DNA of 17,577 bases from Bacteroidales bacterium (GCA_016926235.1 JAFGOZ010000069.1:1-17577), one strand, 5' to 3'; counted from the stretch's first letter, positions 1 to 7,405 are shown. Program-made: numbers and translations. Notes: a model not told the origin generated them from the sequence alone.

Positions 1-66
1 CACGAAGCTTTTACCTGAGCGGATGATTGTCGTTTATAATCATGCTCGTGTGTGTTAAAAGATTTA

Positions 67-828
67 TCATGGATGTTTCATTTTATAAATCATAAAGTTA
101 CTTGTCTCTATATCAAATTTTCCATAGGCGTAATCACCAAACATTTCAGTAATCTCCAACCCGGCTGCTTTTATCATTTCTCTTAATTCTGCATCTGATA
201 TTGGCTTAAAATTAATCTCAAGAAATCTTTTTTCAATCATAACATTAGTTGAGTCAAATATTTCATAGAATTGAAACCCGGAAACTATTTTATTTGTTTC
301 ATCGTATTGGTTCATGTAAGAAATAATCATTTGCTTGTTTTTATCAATTGAGAATTTACCCATAACCTTTAAAATTCCATCAGCTAATTTGAGTCTGGTT
401 TTTGGATTCTGGAGTGTTAAAATAAAAGTTCCATTTTTATCAAGATGCGACGAAATGGATTGTAATGCTTGTATCTGTAATTCAGTAGATAATATCTCGG
501 TAATTGAATGAAAGGGTAATAGTATCAAACCAAATTTTTTATTCAAATCCAGATTAGTCACATCCATTTGAACTAAATTAATCGAGTAGTTTTTATTTCT
601 GATTTTCTGTTCAAATGAATCTAACATCCCTTTTGAATAATCAATACATGTCATCTGTCTCCCGGAATCCAGTAAAGGAATTGATACTCGTCCGGTCCCG
701 CACATTAATTCCAGTATCTCACCTTTATAACCTTCAGTTTCTTTAAGGAAAAATGGTATATCAAAATCTACATTGACATAAAAATCATATATATCCGCAA
801 CTTTATCAAATTTTATTGTTTCTTTCAT
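67..828 (-). CDS. class I SAM-dependent methyltransferase
   Basis: A 253-aa Rossmann-fold methyltransferase. The SAM-binding motif I is visible as ILELMCGTGRVSIPLL (residues 38-53), with the ELxCGTGR signature. The acidic motif II residue is D63 in CIDYS, and a VQMDVTNL segment supplies the motif III region. No motif for a particular acceptor is visible, so the substrate (small molecule, lipid, protein or nucleic acid) cannot be named. The length and motif spacing fit the Methyltransf_11/25-like group of soluble cytosolic enzymes. The ATG at 826-828 is the first in the frame and gives the expected short helical lead-in before motif I. The gene stands alone: the nearest left-running gene to its right ends at 1375, and repeat copy A lies between them. 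Family assignment is confident; function is not. Confidence 0.85.
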   Translation of the reverse strand: MKETIKFDKVADIYDFYVNVDFDIPFFLKETEGYKGEILELMCGTGRVSIPLLDSGRQMTCIDYSKGMLDSFEQKIRNKNYSINLVQMDVTNLDLNKKFGLILLPFHSITEILSTELQIQALQSISSHLDKNGTFILTLQNPKTRLKLADGILKVMGKFSIDKNKQMIISYMNQYDETNKIVSGFQFYEIFDSTNVMIEKRFLEINFKPISDAELREMIKAAGLEITEMFGDYAYGKFDIETSNFMIYKMKHP

Positions 829-889
829 TTTTTCTCAAGGTTTTATCAGTACGACTCACAACTACAGCAAAAAAGGTTTGCCATTTGCT

Positions 890-1222
890 AAATATACTAC
901 TTTTTCAATATTTCCTGTTTTGCTCACGCGAAACAATGGCTATTAGTTATTAGCTTTTGGCTATTAGCCTTTAGTTGTTTGATGTTTGCCAATAGCTAAT
1001 GGTTTTTTTGTACGTTTTTTAATCGGCCTATGTTGCTTCTGCGAAGCAATGTAAATCAGAGATTCACTTTTAACTGGTCTTAGACACCGCTTCCATTTAG
1101 GCTACACCCAAAGAGTTATGCAGGGTGATATGGTTGTGCATTTTGATGATAAATCAAATGTGTGTGAATACACCAATCGCAGATCGGCGCTAGCAGTGCA
1201 TATTATATATCCAGCCCAGCTG
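890..1222 (+). repeat. dispersed intergenic repeat, copy A
   Basis: One of three long direct copies. It begins AAATATACTACTTTTTCAAT, passes through a TTGGCTATTAGCC/CCAATAGC inverted-repeat section, then a GCTTCTGCGAAGC hairpin (near 1034-1046), then the segment TAAATCAGAGATTCAC, and ends near the CCAGCCCAGCTGGG region. Copy C shares the whole length apart from an extra ~40-bp insert in C; copy B shares only the first ~230 bp. No transposase or long open frame lies inside. It looks like a non-autonomous dispersed element or extragenic repeat family. Confidence 0.75.
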
Positions 1223-1234
1223 GGAAGTTGTGTA

Positions 1235-1307
1235 TTTACCAATAGCCGGCAGCCAATAGCTTTTTTATAGATGTTTACCAATAGCCAAAAACCAATAGCC
1301 TTTTTAT
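1235..1307 (+). repeat. short tandem duplication rich in CCAATAGC
   Basis: Two imperfect adjacent units of about 35-38 bp, each with the order TTTACCAATAGCC, a short spacer, CCAATAGC and then TTTTTTATA. The same AATAGCC word occurs inside the dispersed repeat copies, so this is probably local amplification of one of its segments. Confidence 0.6.
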
Positions 1308-1374
1308 AATAAATCCCGATGGGTCTGGTTGCATTCTGAAGACTACTGCGAACGGGTAGAATATTCAAGTCAGG

Positions 1375-2076
1375 TCATTGTTCTTTAAGAATGTTTAACA
1401 CATGCTCTCTATAATTCCTGCCTATAGTAAATTGTCTGTCACCAAGTACAATATATGAAGATGTATAATAATCAATTTTGTTGATGTTAATAATGAAAGA
1501 ACGATGGATACGTAAAAACATTCCGGCTGGTAATTCATTTTCAATGTTTGATAAAGATTCGTAGCAGATGAGATTGATATTTGTTGTCTGTACCTTAATG
1601 TAATTGTCAAGGCTTTCGATAAACAGTATTGTATCCAGGGCAATCTTATAATTTTTTTTATCTGCTTTAAGATGAATAAATTCTTTTGGTTTTTGAAGTT
1701 GTGTTTCTTTCATTGAAAGAAATTTATTCATAGCTTTTAAAAACCTGCCTGCAGATATTGGTTTTACAAGGTAATCAAGGGCGTTGAGATCAAAAGCATC
1801 AACGGCAAATTCCCTGTAAGCTGTTGTAAAAATAACATAGGGTTGATTGGAAATGGCTTTTAAAAAATCAATACCTGAAATGGATGGCATATTGATATCT
1901 AAAAATAATATATCAATATTTCCTTTATTTAACAGCTCTATTGCTTCTATCGGTTTGGTATATGTTCCGATACACACTATCTGATTGCTAAAATTTTCCA
2001 GGTGCTCCTGTATAACTTTAATAGCCAATGGTTCATCGTCTATAATCAGGCAGGTATATTTTTTTTTACCGGGCAT
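1375..2076 (-). CDS. LytTR-family response regulator
   Basis: A 233-aa two-component response regulator. The receiver domain covers about residues 8-120: acidic pair D13-D14 in IIDDEP, phospho-acceptor D60 in FLDINMPSISG, switch T84/T85 in FTTAY, and K105 in YLVKPI. The DNA-binding LytTR domain covers about residues 132-230, with the typical FIHLKADKKNYKI, IESLDNYIKV and LRIHRSFIIN segments. It should bind direct-repeat operators after phosphorylation by the kinase encoded just upstream. The start codon overlaps the kinase stop by one base (TAATG), which implies translational coupling. Target genes cannot be read from sequence; the divergent membrane gene at 3359 is the obvious local candidate. 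No terminator was identified on its 3' side, where repeat copy A and the AATAGCC tract begin. Confidence 0.93.
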   Translation of the reverse strand: MPGKKKYTCLIIDDEPLAIKVIQEHLENFSNQIVCIGTYTKPIEAIELLNKGNIDILFLDINMPSISGIDFLKAISNQPYVIFTTAYREFAVDAFDLNALDYLVKPISAGRFLKAMNKFLSMKETQLQKPKEFIHLKADKKNYKIALDTILFIESLDNYIKVQTTNINLICYESLSNIENELPAGMFLRIHRSFIININKIDYYTSSYIVLGDRQFTIGRNYREHVLNILKEQ

Positions 2077-3155
2077 TATCGTGTAATATTTAGTTTAACT
2101 TCAAAAATGTTTTTGTCTGTTGTGATCTGTAATTCATGCTTGTTCATATATAAAAGTTCAAGCCGTTCACGAATGTTTTTCAGACCTAATCCCTTACTCT
2201 TCTTAGTACAGGCCTTTGAAGTAACAGAATCATGAATATTGTTTATTATGTTGAATTGTATGATGCTCGAAGTAATTTCTAACTTCATTGAAATAAAATC
2301 ATGGCTTGTTTGTTTTAGCCCGTGCTTGAAAGCATTTTCAACAAATGGGAATAAAATTAAAGGGGCAATTTTTATCCCGGAAATATCTTTGGGGAAATGG
2401 GTTTTGACATTAAAATTATCGTCGTGCCTTATTTTCTCCAGTTCAATATAATTGTTGATGAAATTAATTTCATTACTGAGTTCTACCCGATCTGTATTAC
2501 AATCATACAGCATATAATCCAGTAAATCGGATAAACGTACAATAACTTCTCTTGAAAGCACAGAATCCTCATTTACCAAAGCATAAAGGTTATTCATCAT
2601 ATTAAAAATAAAATGAGGATGGATTTGTTCTTTGAGAAGTTGCAGTTGTACCTCTTTTAGCTTTAACTCCAGGTGGTTTTTTTGTTTCTCAATGTTGGCC
2701 CTTTCCTCATTCGATCGGAAAGATTCTTTTGTAAAATAAAATACCGAAGATAACAATGAAATCAAATACGTGCCGGTAAGAAGAATAATAATGTCTTCGA
2801 TAGAAGGCAAAGTCATAGCGGGAAGGGTTATGCTGCTATACAAAATGATAATGCAGATAGCAATACTGATGAGCCATAGCGATATGGTAACCAGGGCAAA
2901 AAGCAAGTATAAAAACAGCCATCTTTTCCCTTTAAACAATATTGCAGGGATTAAAAATTTGTTGGTAATCCGTGCATTGATAAAACTTATAATTAAAAGA
3001 AAGATTGATAAGACTGAACGTATATAAATATCATAATGCCTGTTACTGAAAACATAAAACATGAATAAAGATGCCATCAACCAATAAACGACTTCCCAAA
3101 TTGGAAAACTACTTTTTCCGGATTTTATGATTTTACCCATAGCCATAACAAACAA
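2076..3155 (-). CDS. LytS/YehU-type membrane sensor histidine kinase
   Basis: A 359-aa kinase. About four hydrophobic spans occupy the N-terminal 145 residues (near 21-36, 45-62, 77-104 and 120-141), followed by a short coiled coil (145-175). The His_kinase domain has the phospho-acceptor H179 in EQIHPHFIFNMMNNL. The ATPase part has the N box PFVENAFKHG (about 270-279) and the G box KGLGLKNIRERL (about 321-332). This architecture always pairs with LytTR regulators, as it does here. The start is uncertain. The first ATG (3153-3155) overlaps a TATATTTG word on the minus strand (3153-3160) that matches the Bacteroidota -7 box, so translation may begin at the ATG ending at 3146 or the one ending at 3140. 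No extracellular sensor domain is present, so the stimulus is probably membrane-linked. Confidence 0.93.
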   Translation of the reverse strand: MFVMAMGKIIKSGKSSFPIWEVVYWLMASLFMFYVFSNRHYDIYIRSVLSIFLLIISFINARITNKFLIPAILFKGKRWLFLYLLFALVTISLWLISIAICIIILYSSITLPAMTLPSIEDIIILLTGTYLISLLSSVFYFTKESFRSNEERANIEKQKNHLELKLKEVQLQLLKEQIHPHFIFNMMNNLYALVNEDSVLSREVIVRLSDLLDYMLYDCNTDRVELSNEINFINNYIELEKIRHDDNFNVKTHFPKDISGIKIAPLILFPFVENAFKHGLKQTSHDFISMKLEITSSIIQFNIINNIHDSVTSKACTKKSKGLGLKNIRERLELLYMNKHELQITTDKNIFEVKLNITR

Positions 3156-3204
3156 ATATAAAGCGAAAATGGGTTCGATTTATATTTATCCCCTTATTTT
3201 ATGC

Positions 3205-3266
3205 CAACAACAAAAATCTCCCCCTGAATAACATAAATGCCGTTAACTATTTTAAATTTGTTGTTG
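3205..3266. promoter_or_regulatory. divergent promoter region with a CAACAACAAA inverted repeat
   Basis: The 203-bp space between the divergent kinase and ExbB-like genes contains a 10-bp perfect inverted repeat, CAACAACAAA (3205-3214) and TTTGTTGTTG (3257-3266). The right arm overlaps TAAATTTG (3253-3260), a match to the Bacteroidota -7 box reading towards the ExbB-like gene. No good TTTG -33 element is seen at the right distance, so the promoter call is tentative. A regulator-binding role for the repeat is inferred. Confidence 0.35.
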
Positions 3267-3358
3267 AGGTTGGGATTTAAGTTGTTCCCATAATAAGTTT
3301 TAAAAGCAGTTTTTGAATCCTTATTATTGTTTCATTATTCATTTTAAAACTTAAAGTC

Positions 3359-3739
3359 ATGATAATTAGACATTTTTTTGAAGGAGGTGGTTTTTTTATG
3401 TTTTTCATTTACCTTATGTGGATAACTGTTATTACCCTGGCAGTCCGTTTTATTATTTTGTATAGTTCAGGTAAAAATCCTCAAAAACTGAAAAGGACGA
3501 ATGACAGTATTTTGTTTATCGGTAGTTTCGCATTTTTATTTGCGGTTTTCGGACAAATGCTTGGTTTAGTGACTGCTTTTGATTTAATTCAAAAGGCAGG
3601 TGAGGCGGGTGTTGTCCCAAGCCTGGTAGCTGGTGGTTTAAAAGTTACTTTCATTCCTACTTTTTATGGGTTACTACTCCTTATAGTATCAGCAATGATA
3701 TGGTTTGTTTTTCGGAATCTTAAATATAGTAGTCAATAA
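3359..3739 (+). CDS. small MotA/TolQ/ExbB-like membrane protein
   Basis: A 126-aa protein with three hydrophobic spans (about residues 12-34, 50-66 and 97-117). The segment FGQMLGLVTAFDLIQKAGEAGVV and the following VAGGLKVTFIPTFYGLLLL resemble the conserved TM2-TM3 region of ExbB/TolQ/MotA, which forms a proton path in energised complexes. It is about half the usual ExbB length, with most of the cytoplasmic loop missing. No ExbD, MotB or TonB partner is nearby. The ATG at 3359 is preferred because it keeps the FFEGGGFFM lead-in. A strong AAGGAGGTGG lies before an internal ATG at 3398, but that sequence encodes the EGGG residues and may be coincidental. It is divergent from the LytTR two-component genes and could be their target. 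Confidence 0.7.
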   Translation: MIIRHFFEGGGFFMFFIYLMWITVITLAVRFIILYSSGKNPQKLKRTNDSILFIGSFAFLFAVFGQMLGLVTAFDLIQKAGEAGVVPSLVAGGLKVTFIPTFYGLLLLIVSAMIWFVFRNLKYSSQ

Positions 3740-4250
3740 GTAGACCCTTAACCCAAATTATTCATTATGATTTTTTCATATGCATAATTTGGGTTTGCTC
3801 TTAACCGAATTCAATATGTCACAAGCAATCTGTTTTTTTCGACTTGAAAACATCAGCTTAAGAAATGCAGTATCTCCGAATCAGGGGGAATTAACGCCAA
3901 TCGTCAGTAGCAAAAGCCATCCCATAAAACCGGGATATACTACTTTTTCAATATATTCTGTTTTGCTTCTGCGAAGCAATGGCCATTAGTTATTAGCTTT
4001 TGGCTATTAGCCTTTAGTTGTTTGATGTTTGCCAATAGCCAATAGTCAATGGTTTTTTTGTACGTTTTTTTTTAACCGGCCTATATTGCTTCTGCGAAAC
4101 AGTGTAAATCAGAGATTCACTTTTAACTGGTCGTAGACACTGAATTATTTAAGTCTACGCCCAACGGGGAGAAGCTCAGCGAAGCTAAACGACCGAATCC
4201 TGAAAGGATCAACGAAATTAACAGAGCTCAGCGAATATAAACAAACAGGT
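3740..4250. other. gene-free interval containing dispersed repeat B
   Basis: No credible gene. Repeat copy B occupies 3935 to about 4166. The remainder up to the lipoprotein stop at 4251 contains GAAGCTCAGCGAAGC and GAGCTCAGCGAA motifs (about 4172-4235). A diverged inverse, TTCGTTGAGCTC, lies inside copy C at 5185-5196. The 69-codon plus-strand frame at 3780-3989 runs into the repeat and is judged non-coding. Confidence 0.55.
3935..4166 (+). repeat. dispersed intergenic repeat, copy B
   Basis: It matches copies A and C from ATATACTACTTTTTCAAT through the AATAGCC section and the hairpin words to TAAATCAGAGATTCAC and GTAGACAC. It then diverges after about 230 bp. The hairpin TTGCTTC-TGC-GAAGCAA is perfect in this copy (near 3964-3980). 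It has the same orientation as the other copies. Confidence 0.75.
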
Positions 4251-4784
4251 TTATTTCTTTGTATCAGTTTTGTATTCATTTGTTAAATAAGATACCTTAA
4301 GCCCATTATTTTGTATTCGTAATGTACCCAATCTAAACCTGTTTTGTCCATCATTTATACCGGTTAAATGAAGTCTGTGCTGATTTCCTTCTACATCATA
4401 CAATCCTATCAATATTTCATAATCAGCATCAGGAACATCAGTTGGAATTTTTACATAATATGGACCTTCAACTATTTTTGAATCCGGTAACCATTCCATA
4501 GTTGGAGTTGAAGTCATATGTTCATGGCTAAAAGTATTTTCCCCATACCTGCAAAAATGTATAAAGCATTGATAGTTATAGTTCAATTTCCAATATACTT
4601 TCCATTTTAAATATATTTTTATTAATCCGGGTTCTACCTGTTCATAACTATAGATACCTGGTTCTGGCCCCTTAAATGACGCTTGTGACGGATTAATTTG
4701 TGATTCTTCGATTGGGTTTTGATTTCTTTTGCAGGATATAACAAAACAAGATATAACTAAAAATACTATGATAAATATCTTCAT
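4251..4784 (-). CDS. small secreted lipoprotein, unknown function
   Basis: A 177-aa protein. It has a short lipoprotein signal peptide (a hydrophobic stretch after K2, lipobox FVISC with acceptor C18) and a charged, asparagine-rich linker, so it is probably anchored in the outer membrane. The rest is predicted beta-rich. The segment VKIPTDVPDADYEILIGLYDVEGNQHRLHL resembles the strand pattern of Ig-like or Wzt-type carbohydrate-associated beta-sandwich domains, where a PxGxYxxxxGLYD pattern recurs, but this is a resemblance only. No catalytic motif is visible. The gene is isolated between repeat copies B and C, with no operon partner. The start at 4784 is the natural one for the signal peptide. 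Confidence 0.75.
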   Translation of the reverse strand: MKIFIIVFLVISCFVISCKRNQNPIEESQINPSQASFKGPEPGIYSYEQVEPGLIKIYLKWKVYWKLNYNYQCFIHFCRYGENTFSHEHMTSTPTMEWLPDSKIVEGPYYVKIPTDVPDADYEILIGLYDVEGNQHRLHLTGINDGQNRFRLGTLRIQNNGLKVSYLTNEYKTDTKK

Positions 4785-4920
4785 ATTATTTCACTAAATC
4801 TGTCAATCAATGAAACCGGTTTATGTAAAGTTAAATATTAAATTAAACCATTTCTCTATGATCGGCAATTATTTTGCAGCCTGTTTTCAATCTCAGCCTT
4901 TTATAAGCTGGCCGTTTCTC

Positions 4921-5299
4921 AAATATACTACTTTTTCAATATATCCTGTTTTGCTCACGCGAAGCAATGGCTAATAGTTATTAGCTTTTGGCTATTAGCC
5001 TTTAGTTGTTTGATGTTTGCCAATAGCCAATGGCTTTTTTGTAGGTTTTTTTTTAACCGGCCTATATTGCTTCTGCGAAACAGGATAAATCAGAGATTCA
5101 CTATTAACAGATCGTAGACACCGTTTCCATTTAGGCTACACCAAAGAGTTATGCAGGGTGATGTGGTTGTGCATTTTAATTTACTTCGTTGAGCTCACCC
5201 GATATCCATCGGGTTCGGTTATAAATCAAATGTGTGTGAATACACCGATCGCAGATAGGCGCGAGCAGTGCGTATTATATATCCAACCCAGTTGGGGGG
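4921..5299 (+). repeat. dispersed intergenic repeat, copy C
   Basis: It matches copy A along its whole length, including the 3' part (AAAGAGTTATGCAGGGTGAT, then ATAAATCAAATGTGTGTGAA, then GCAGTGCGTATTATATATCC). Relative to A it carries about 40 extra bp after GTGCATTTT (about 5178-5219). The extra segment includes the perfect 7-bp inverted repeat ACCCGAT-atcc-ATCGGGT (5197-5214) and TTCGTTGAGCTC. This looks like a small insertion into, or a deletion from, the family consensus. Confidence 0.75.
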
Positions 5300-5305
5300 G
5301 GTGGT

Positions 5306-5330
5306 GTTTCGTTTAACACTAAACGGAAAC
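5306..5330. promoter_or_regulatory. hairpin/operator-like inverted repeat upstream of the restriction gene
   Basis: The arms GTTTCGTTTA (5306-5315) and TAAACGGAAAC (5320-5330) pair over 10 bp with a single bulged G and a 4-nt loop. The site lies 65 bp before the ATG of the endonuclease gene, directly after a run of eight G. It could be an operator or a leader hairpin. Role inferred from position only. Confidence 0.4.
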
Positions 5331-5394
5331 TATAATTATTGACTTTTATGAATTCTTGAAAAGATTTTATATTTTAACATCAAATTTTAATTTT

Positions 5395-6099
5395 ATGAAT
5401 GAGCCTCAATTAATAAAAGCTATTTGTGGGTTTTTTGAGAGTGAAATCCTTACAAAACATCAAGATAGTTTAATCAGGAAGCACTCTAAATTATCAGAAT
5501 ACCAAATAAATCCCATATTAGTCAAGTATTTATCGCAGTTAATTGAAAATGAAATCACACCTGAAGGAATAGCTAAAGCCCTATTTTATCCCAGAGCATT
5601 AGGAACCTCCATAACGGGTGCATTTGGTTCTAAATTTCAGAAAATGTTAGTTGAACTTGGTTTGGTATATGGATCGTTAATTTCTGGGATGGATATTGAA
5701 TATATTGATAAAATTGATAACCGCAGGAAATATTGTCAATTAAAATCTGGCCCTAATACAATAAATGCAGGTGATGTTAAACCTATATTGGCTGAATTTG
5801 ACTTAGTAGCAAATTTGGCCAGGACAAACAACTTCCAAAACTTCAACAATAATGATTTAATTTTGGGTATAATATATGGTGATCAAAATCAGTTAAGTGG
5901 CCATTATTTAAAAATTAATCAAAAATATCCTGTAATTATTGGGATTGAATTTTGGTATCATATTACAGGTTATCAATCATTTTATACCAATTTGATTACT
6001 GCAATCGATTCACTGATTTTAAGCTTACCCAGTTCTAACGTTTTTCAAACTGCTTATCAATCTTTGGTATCAGAGATTAGAAATGCTAATATTATTTAA
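5395..6099 (+). CDS. type II restriction endonuclease (PD-(D/E)XK, TdeIII/PmeII-like)
   Basis: A 234-aa protein from the ATG at 5395. The frame also opens with a TTG at 5356, but MNEPQLIKAI looks like the natural N-terminus. A PD-(D/E)XK-type core is suggested by D100 (in GMDIEYID), Q115-L-K117 and the adjacent GPNTINAGDVKPIL. The (Q/E)LKxGPNTIN block is one I associate with TdeIII/PmeII-type restriction enzymes, but this is recalled and not searched. No recognition sequence is claimed. The enzyme would cut unmethylated DNA at the site protected by the neighbouring C5 methyltransferase. Its 3' end overlaps the 3' end of the convergent methyltransferase gene by 30 bp, which ties the two together. 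No DNA-binding helix-turn-helix is seen in this protein. Confidence 0.82.
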   Translation: MNEPQLIKAICGFFESEILTKHQDSLIRKHSKLSEYQINPILVKYLSQLIENEITPEGIAKALFYPRALGTSITGAFGSKFQKMLVELGLVYGSLISGMDIEYIDKIDNRRKYCQLKSGPNTINAGDVKPILAEFDLVANLARTNNFQNFNNNDLILGIIYGDQNQLSGHYLKINQKYPVIIGIEFWYHITGYQSFYTNLITAIDSLILSLPSSNVFQTAYQSLVSEIRNANII

Positions 6100-7302
6100 A
6101 AAATTAACAATTGAATACCCAATTTCCTTAGCTAAATTAACAGGTACAGCATTGCCTATTTGCTTATATTGCTGAGAAACGGAACCAGCAAATTTCCAAT
6201 CATCAGGGAATGTTTGTATCCTGGCATACTCGCGAACTGTAAAAGGCCTGGTTTCATCAGGATGACATCTTTCCGTCTGTTTTTGGGCAGGACTGCAGGT
6301 AAGGGTTAAACTTGGTTCAGCCCAACTCATCCTTCTTGCCATACCTGTTTTTCCCCCTCCTAAAAAAAAGCTGCCCCCCATATATGTTTTTTGTATATTT
6401 ATGGGTAAATCTCGCCAATAACCACCTTCAGGAACTAAATCCAGAACTTCCTTTTTTGATCTTGGATATTTCTGTCCATCAGATTTTGGCACATCTGTAT
6501 CATACAGTTCCCCCTTTTTAAGGGCATCTTTAAGATTATATATTTTCTTATAAGGCTTAGGAAATTCAAAATAGTTAATATTTAAATCTTTTCTGATCCC
6601 AACAATCAATACCCTTTCTCTTTTTTGAGGAACCTTATAAAAAATAGCTTTCAATAATCTTGGAGGTAAAACATTATAACCAATTTCATTTAAAATAGAA
6701 ATCATCCCATCAATTGTCTTTCCTCCTTCATGGTTTAATAGCCCCCTTACATTCTCACCAATACAAATTTGGGGCATAGTTTCTTTAACCACCCTGGCAA
6801 ATTCATAAAACAGGGTACCCCTTGCGTCATCCAGGCCAAGCTTTTTACCGGCATAGCTGAATGCCTGGCAAGGGAACCCCCCGGTTACTATATTTACTTT
6901 CCCTTTATAATCCTTAAATGATACATTTTTCACATCGTCTTCAATAACGTTCCAATCAGGACGGTTTTTTCTTAATGTTTCAGCAGCCCAATGGTCAATT
7001 TCGTTTAATGCCAAACATTTTATCCCTGCTTTATCAAGTCCTATCGCTAATCCTCCTGCACCCGCAAAAAGCTCAATAGCTGTATAATTTTGATTGGCTT
7101 TCACTACATTTGAGTTTTCTTCCGTATTAAAAAGAAAATCAAGTTCATCGAATATTCTAAGCTGGTTCTTTCGATAAACTCTATAGTTACTCATAGGCTC
7201 CCTAACTGCTGATAATTTTCCGTTTCTGTCCCAGCGACGCAAGGTTTCTTTGCTTACAGACAATAAATCTGCTACTTCCGATAATGTGTAATATTCTTTC
7301 AT
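6070..7302 (-). CDS. DNA (cytosine-5) methyltransferase with N-terminal MerR-type HTH
   Basis: A 410-aa fusion. Residues 3-50 form an excisionase/MerR-like winged HTH (YTLSEVADLLSVSKETLRRW, then GKLSAVRE and NYRVYRKNQL). Residues 73-402 are a complete C5 methyltransferase: motif I FAGAGGLAIG (79-88), motif IV GGFPCQAFS with catalytic C145, motif VI ENVRG (183-187), motif VIII QKRERVLIVG (226-235), motif IX RPFTVREYARIQTFP (352-366) and motif X QIGNAVP (381-387). The target-recognition region lies between motifs VIII and IX and contains GGGKTGMARR. It protects host DNA from the convergent endonuclease. The HTH probably lets the enzyme bind its own promoter, as N-terminal HTH extensions do in other C5 methyltransferases such as M.SsoII and M.EcoRII. 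It is divergent from the Vsr gene. Confidence 0.95.
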   Translation of the reverse strand: MKEYYTLSEVADLLSVSKETLRRWDRNGKLSAVREPMSNYRVYRKNQLRIFDELDFLFNTEENSNVVKANQNYTAIELFAGAGGLAIGLDKAGIKCLALNEIDHWAAETLRKNRPDWNVIEDDVKNVSFKDYKGKVNIVTGGFPCQAFSYAGKKLGLDDARGTLFYEFARVVKETMPQICIGENVRGLLNHEGGKTIDGMISILNEIGYNVLPPRLLKAIFYKVPQKRERVLIVGIRKDLNINYFEFPKPYKKIYNLKDALKKGELYDTDVPKSDGQKYPRSKKEVLDLVPEGGYWRDLPINIQKTYMGGSFFLGGGKTGMARRMSWAEPSLTLTCSPAQKQTERCHPDETRPFTVREYARIQTFPDDWKFAGSVSQQYKQIGNAVPVNLAKEIGYSIVNFLNNISISNL

Positions 7303-7308
7303 AGTATA

Positions 7309-7344
7309 ATAACCATATTAAACAAGGTTATACATGGTTACAAA
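7309..7344. promoter_or_regulatory. candidate M/V operator with repeated AACC half-sites
   Basis: The 103-bp intergenic region between the methyltransferase and vsr genes holds TAACCAT (7310-7316), AGGTTAT (7325-7331) and ATGGTTA (7334-7340). TAACCAT and ATGGTTA are an exact inverted pair, and ATAACC/GGTTAT (7309-7314, 7326-7331) form a second inverted pair. On the minus strand, TTTG (7341-7344) and a weak TAATATGG (7313-7320), 20 bp apart, could be the methyltransferase promoter, with the half-sites lying between and over them. Binding by the fused HTH is inferred. Confidence 0.45.
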
Positions 7345-7405
7345 TAAATTGTATTTTCTATTAAAAAACAAGAAATTTACAATTGAATAATTAACAACTT
7401 ATTCA

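Larger units (their letters stand above)
829..1374. other. gene-free interval filled by dispersed repeat A
   Basis: No credible coding sequence is present. The interval holds repeat copy A (from 890) and a short tandem AATAGCC tract. An 88-codon minus-strand frame at 1102-1368 reads straight through these repeats and has no domain-like content. No clear promoter for the methyltransferase gene (start at 828) was recognised. Confidence 0.6.
4785..5394. other. gene-free interval containing dispersed repeat C and restriction gene upstream region
   Basis: Repeat copy C fills 4921-5299. Next come a run of eight G (5294-5301) and a hairpin at 5306-5330, just before the restriction endonuclease gene. 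About 135 bp left of the repeat (4785-4920) shows no recognisable feature apart from being the 5' flank of the lipoprotein gene. Confidence 0.55.

Noticed and set aside
2..58. Short open plus-strand frame entering from the left edge
   Set aside because: It gives only about 18 residues (ending NHARVC) before a stop. It could be the 3' end of a gene outside the window, but nothing identifies it.
1102..1368. 88-codon minus-strand frame
   Set aside because: It runs entirely through dispersed repeat A and the AATAGCC tandem tract, its sequence repeats itself for that reason, and no domain or start context supports it.
3398..3400. Internal ATG of the ExbB-like gene behind a perfect AAGGAGG
   Set aside because: The Shine-Dalgarno-like sequence encodes the EGGG residues of a lead-in that appears part of the protein, and Bacteroidota rely little on Shine-Dalgarno. 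The upstream ATG was kept, with the alternative noted.
890..5299. Composite transposon bounded by repeat copies A and C
   Set aside because: The repeats encode no transposase, have no clear terminal inverted repeats or target duplications, and differ in length. A dispersed repeat family explains them better.
5356..5394. TTG-initiated 13-residue extension of the restriction endonuclease
   Set aside because: The ATG at 5395 gives a natural N-terminus, and the extension is hydrophobic and uncharacteristic. It is more likely 5' untranslated sequence.
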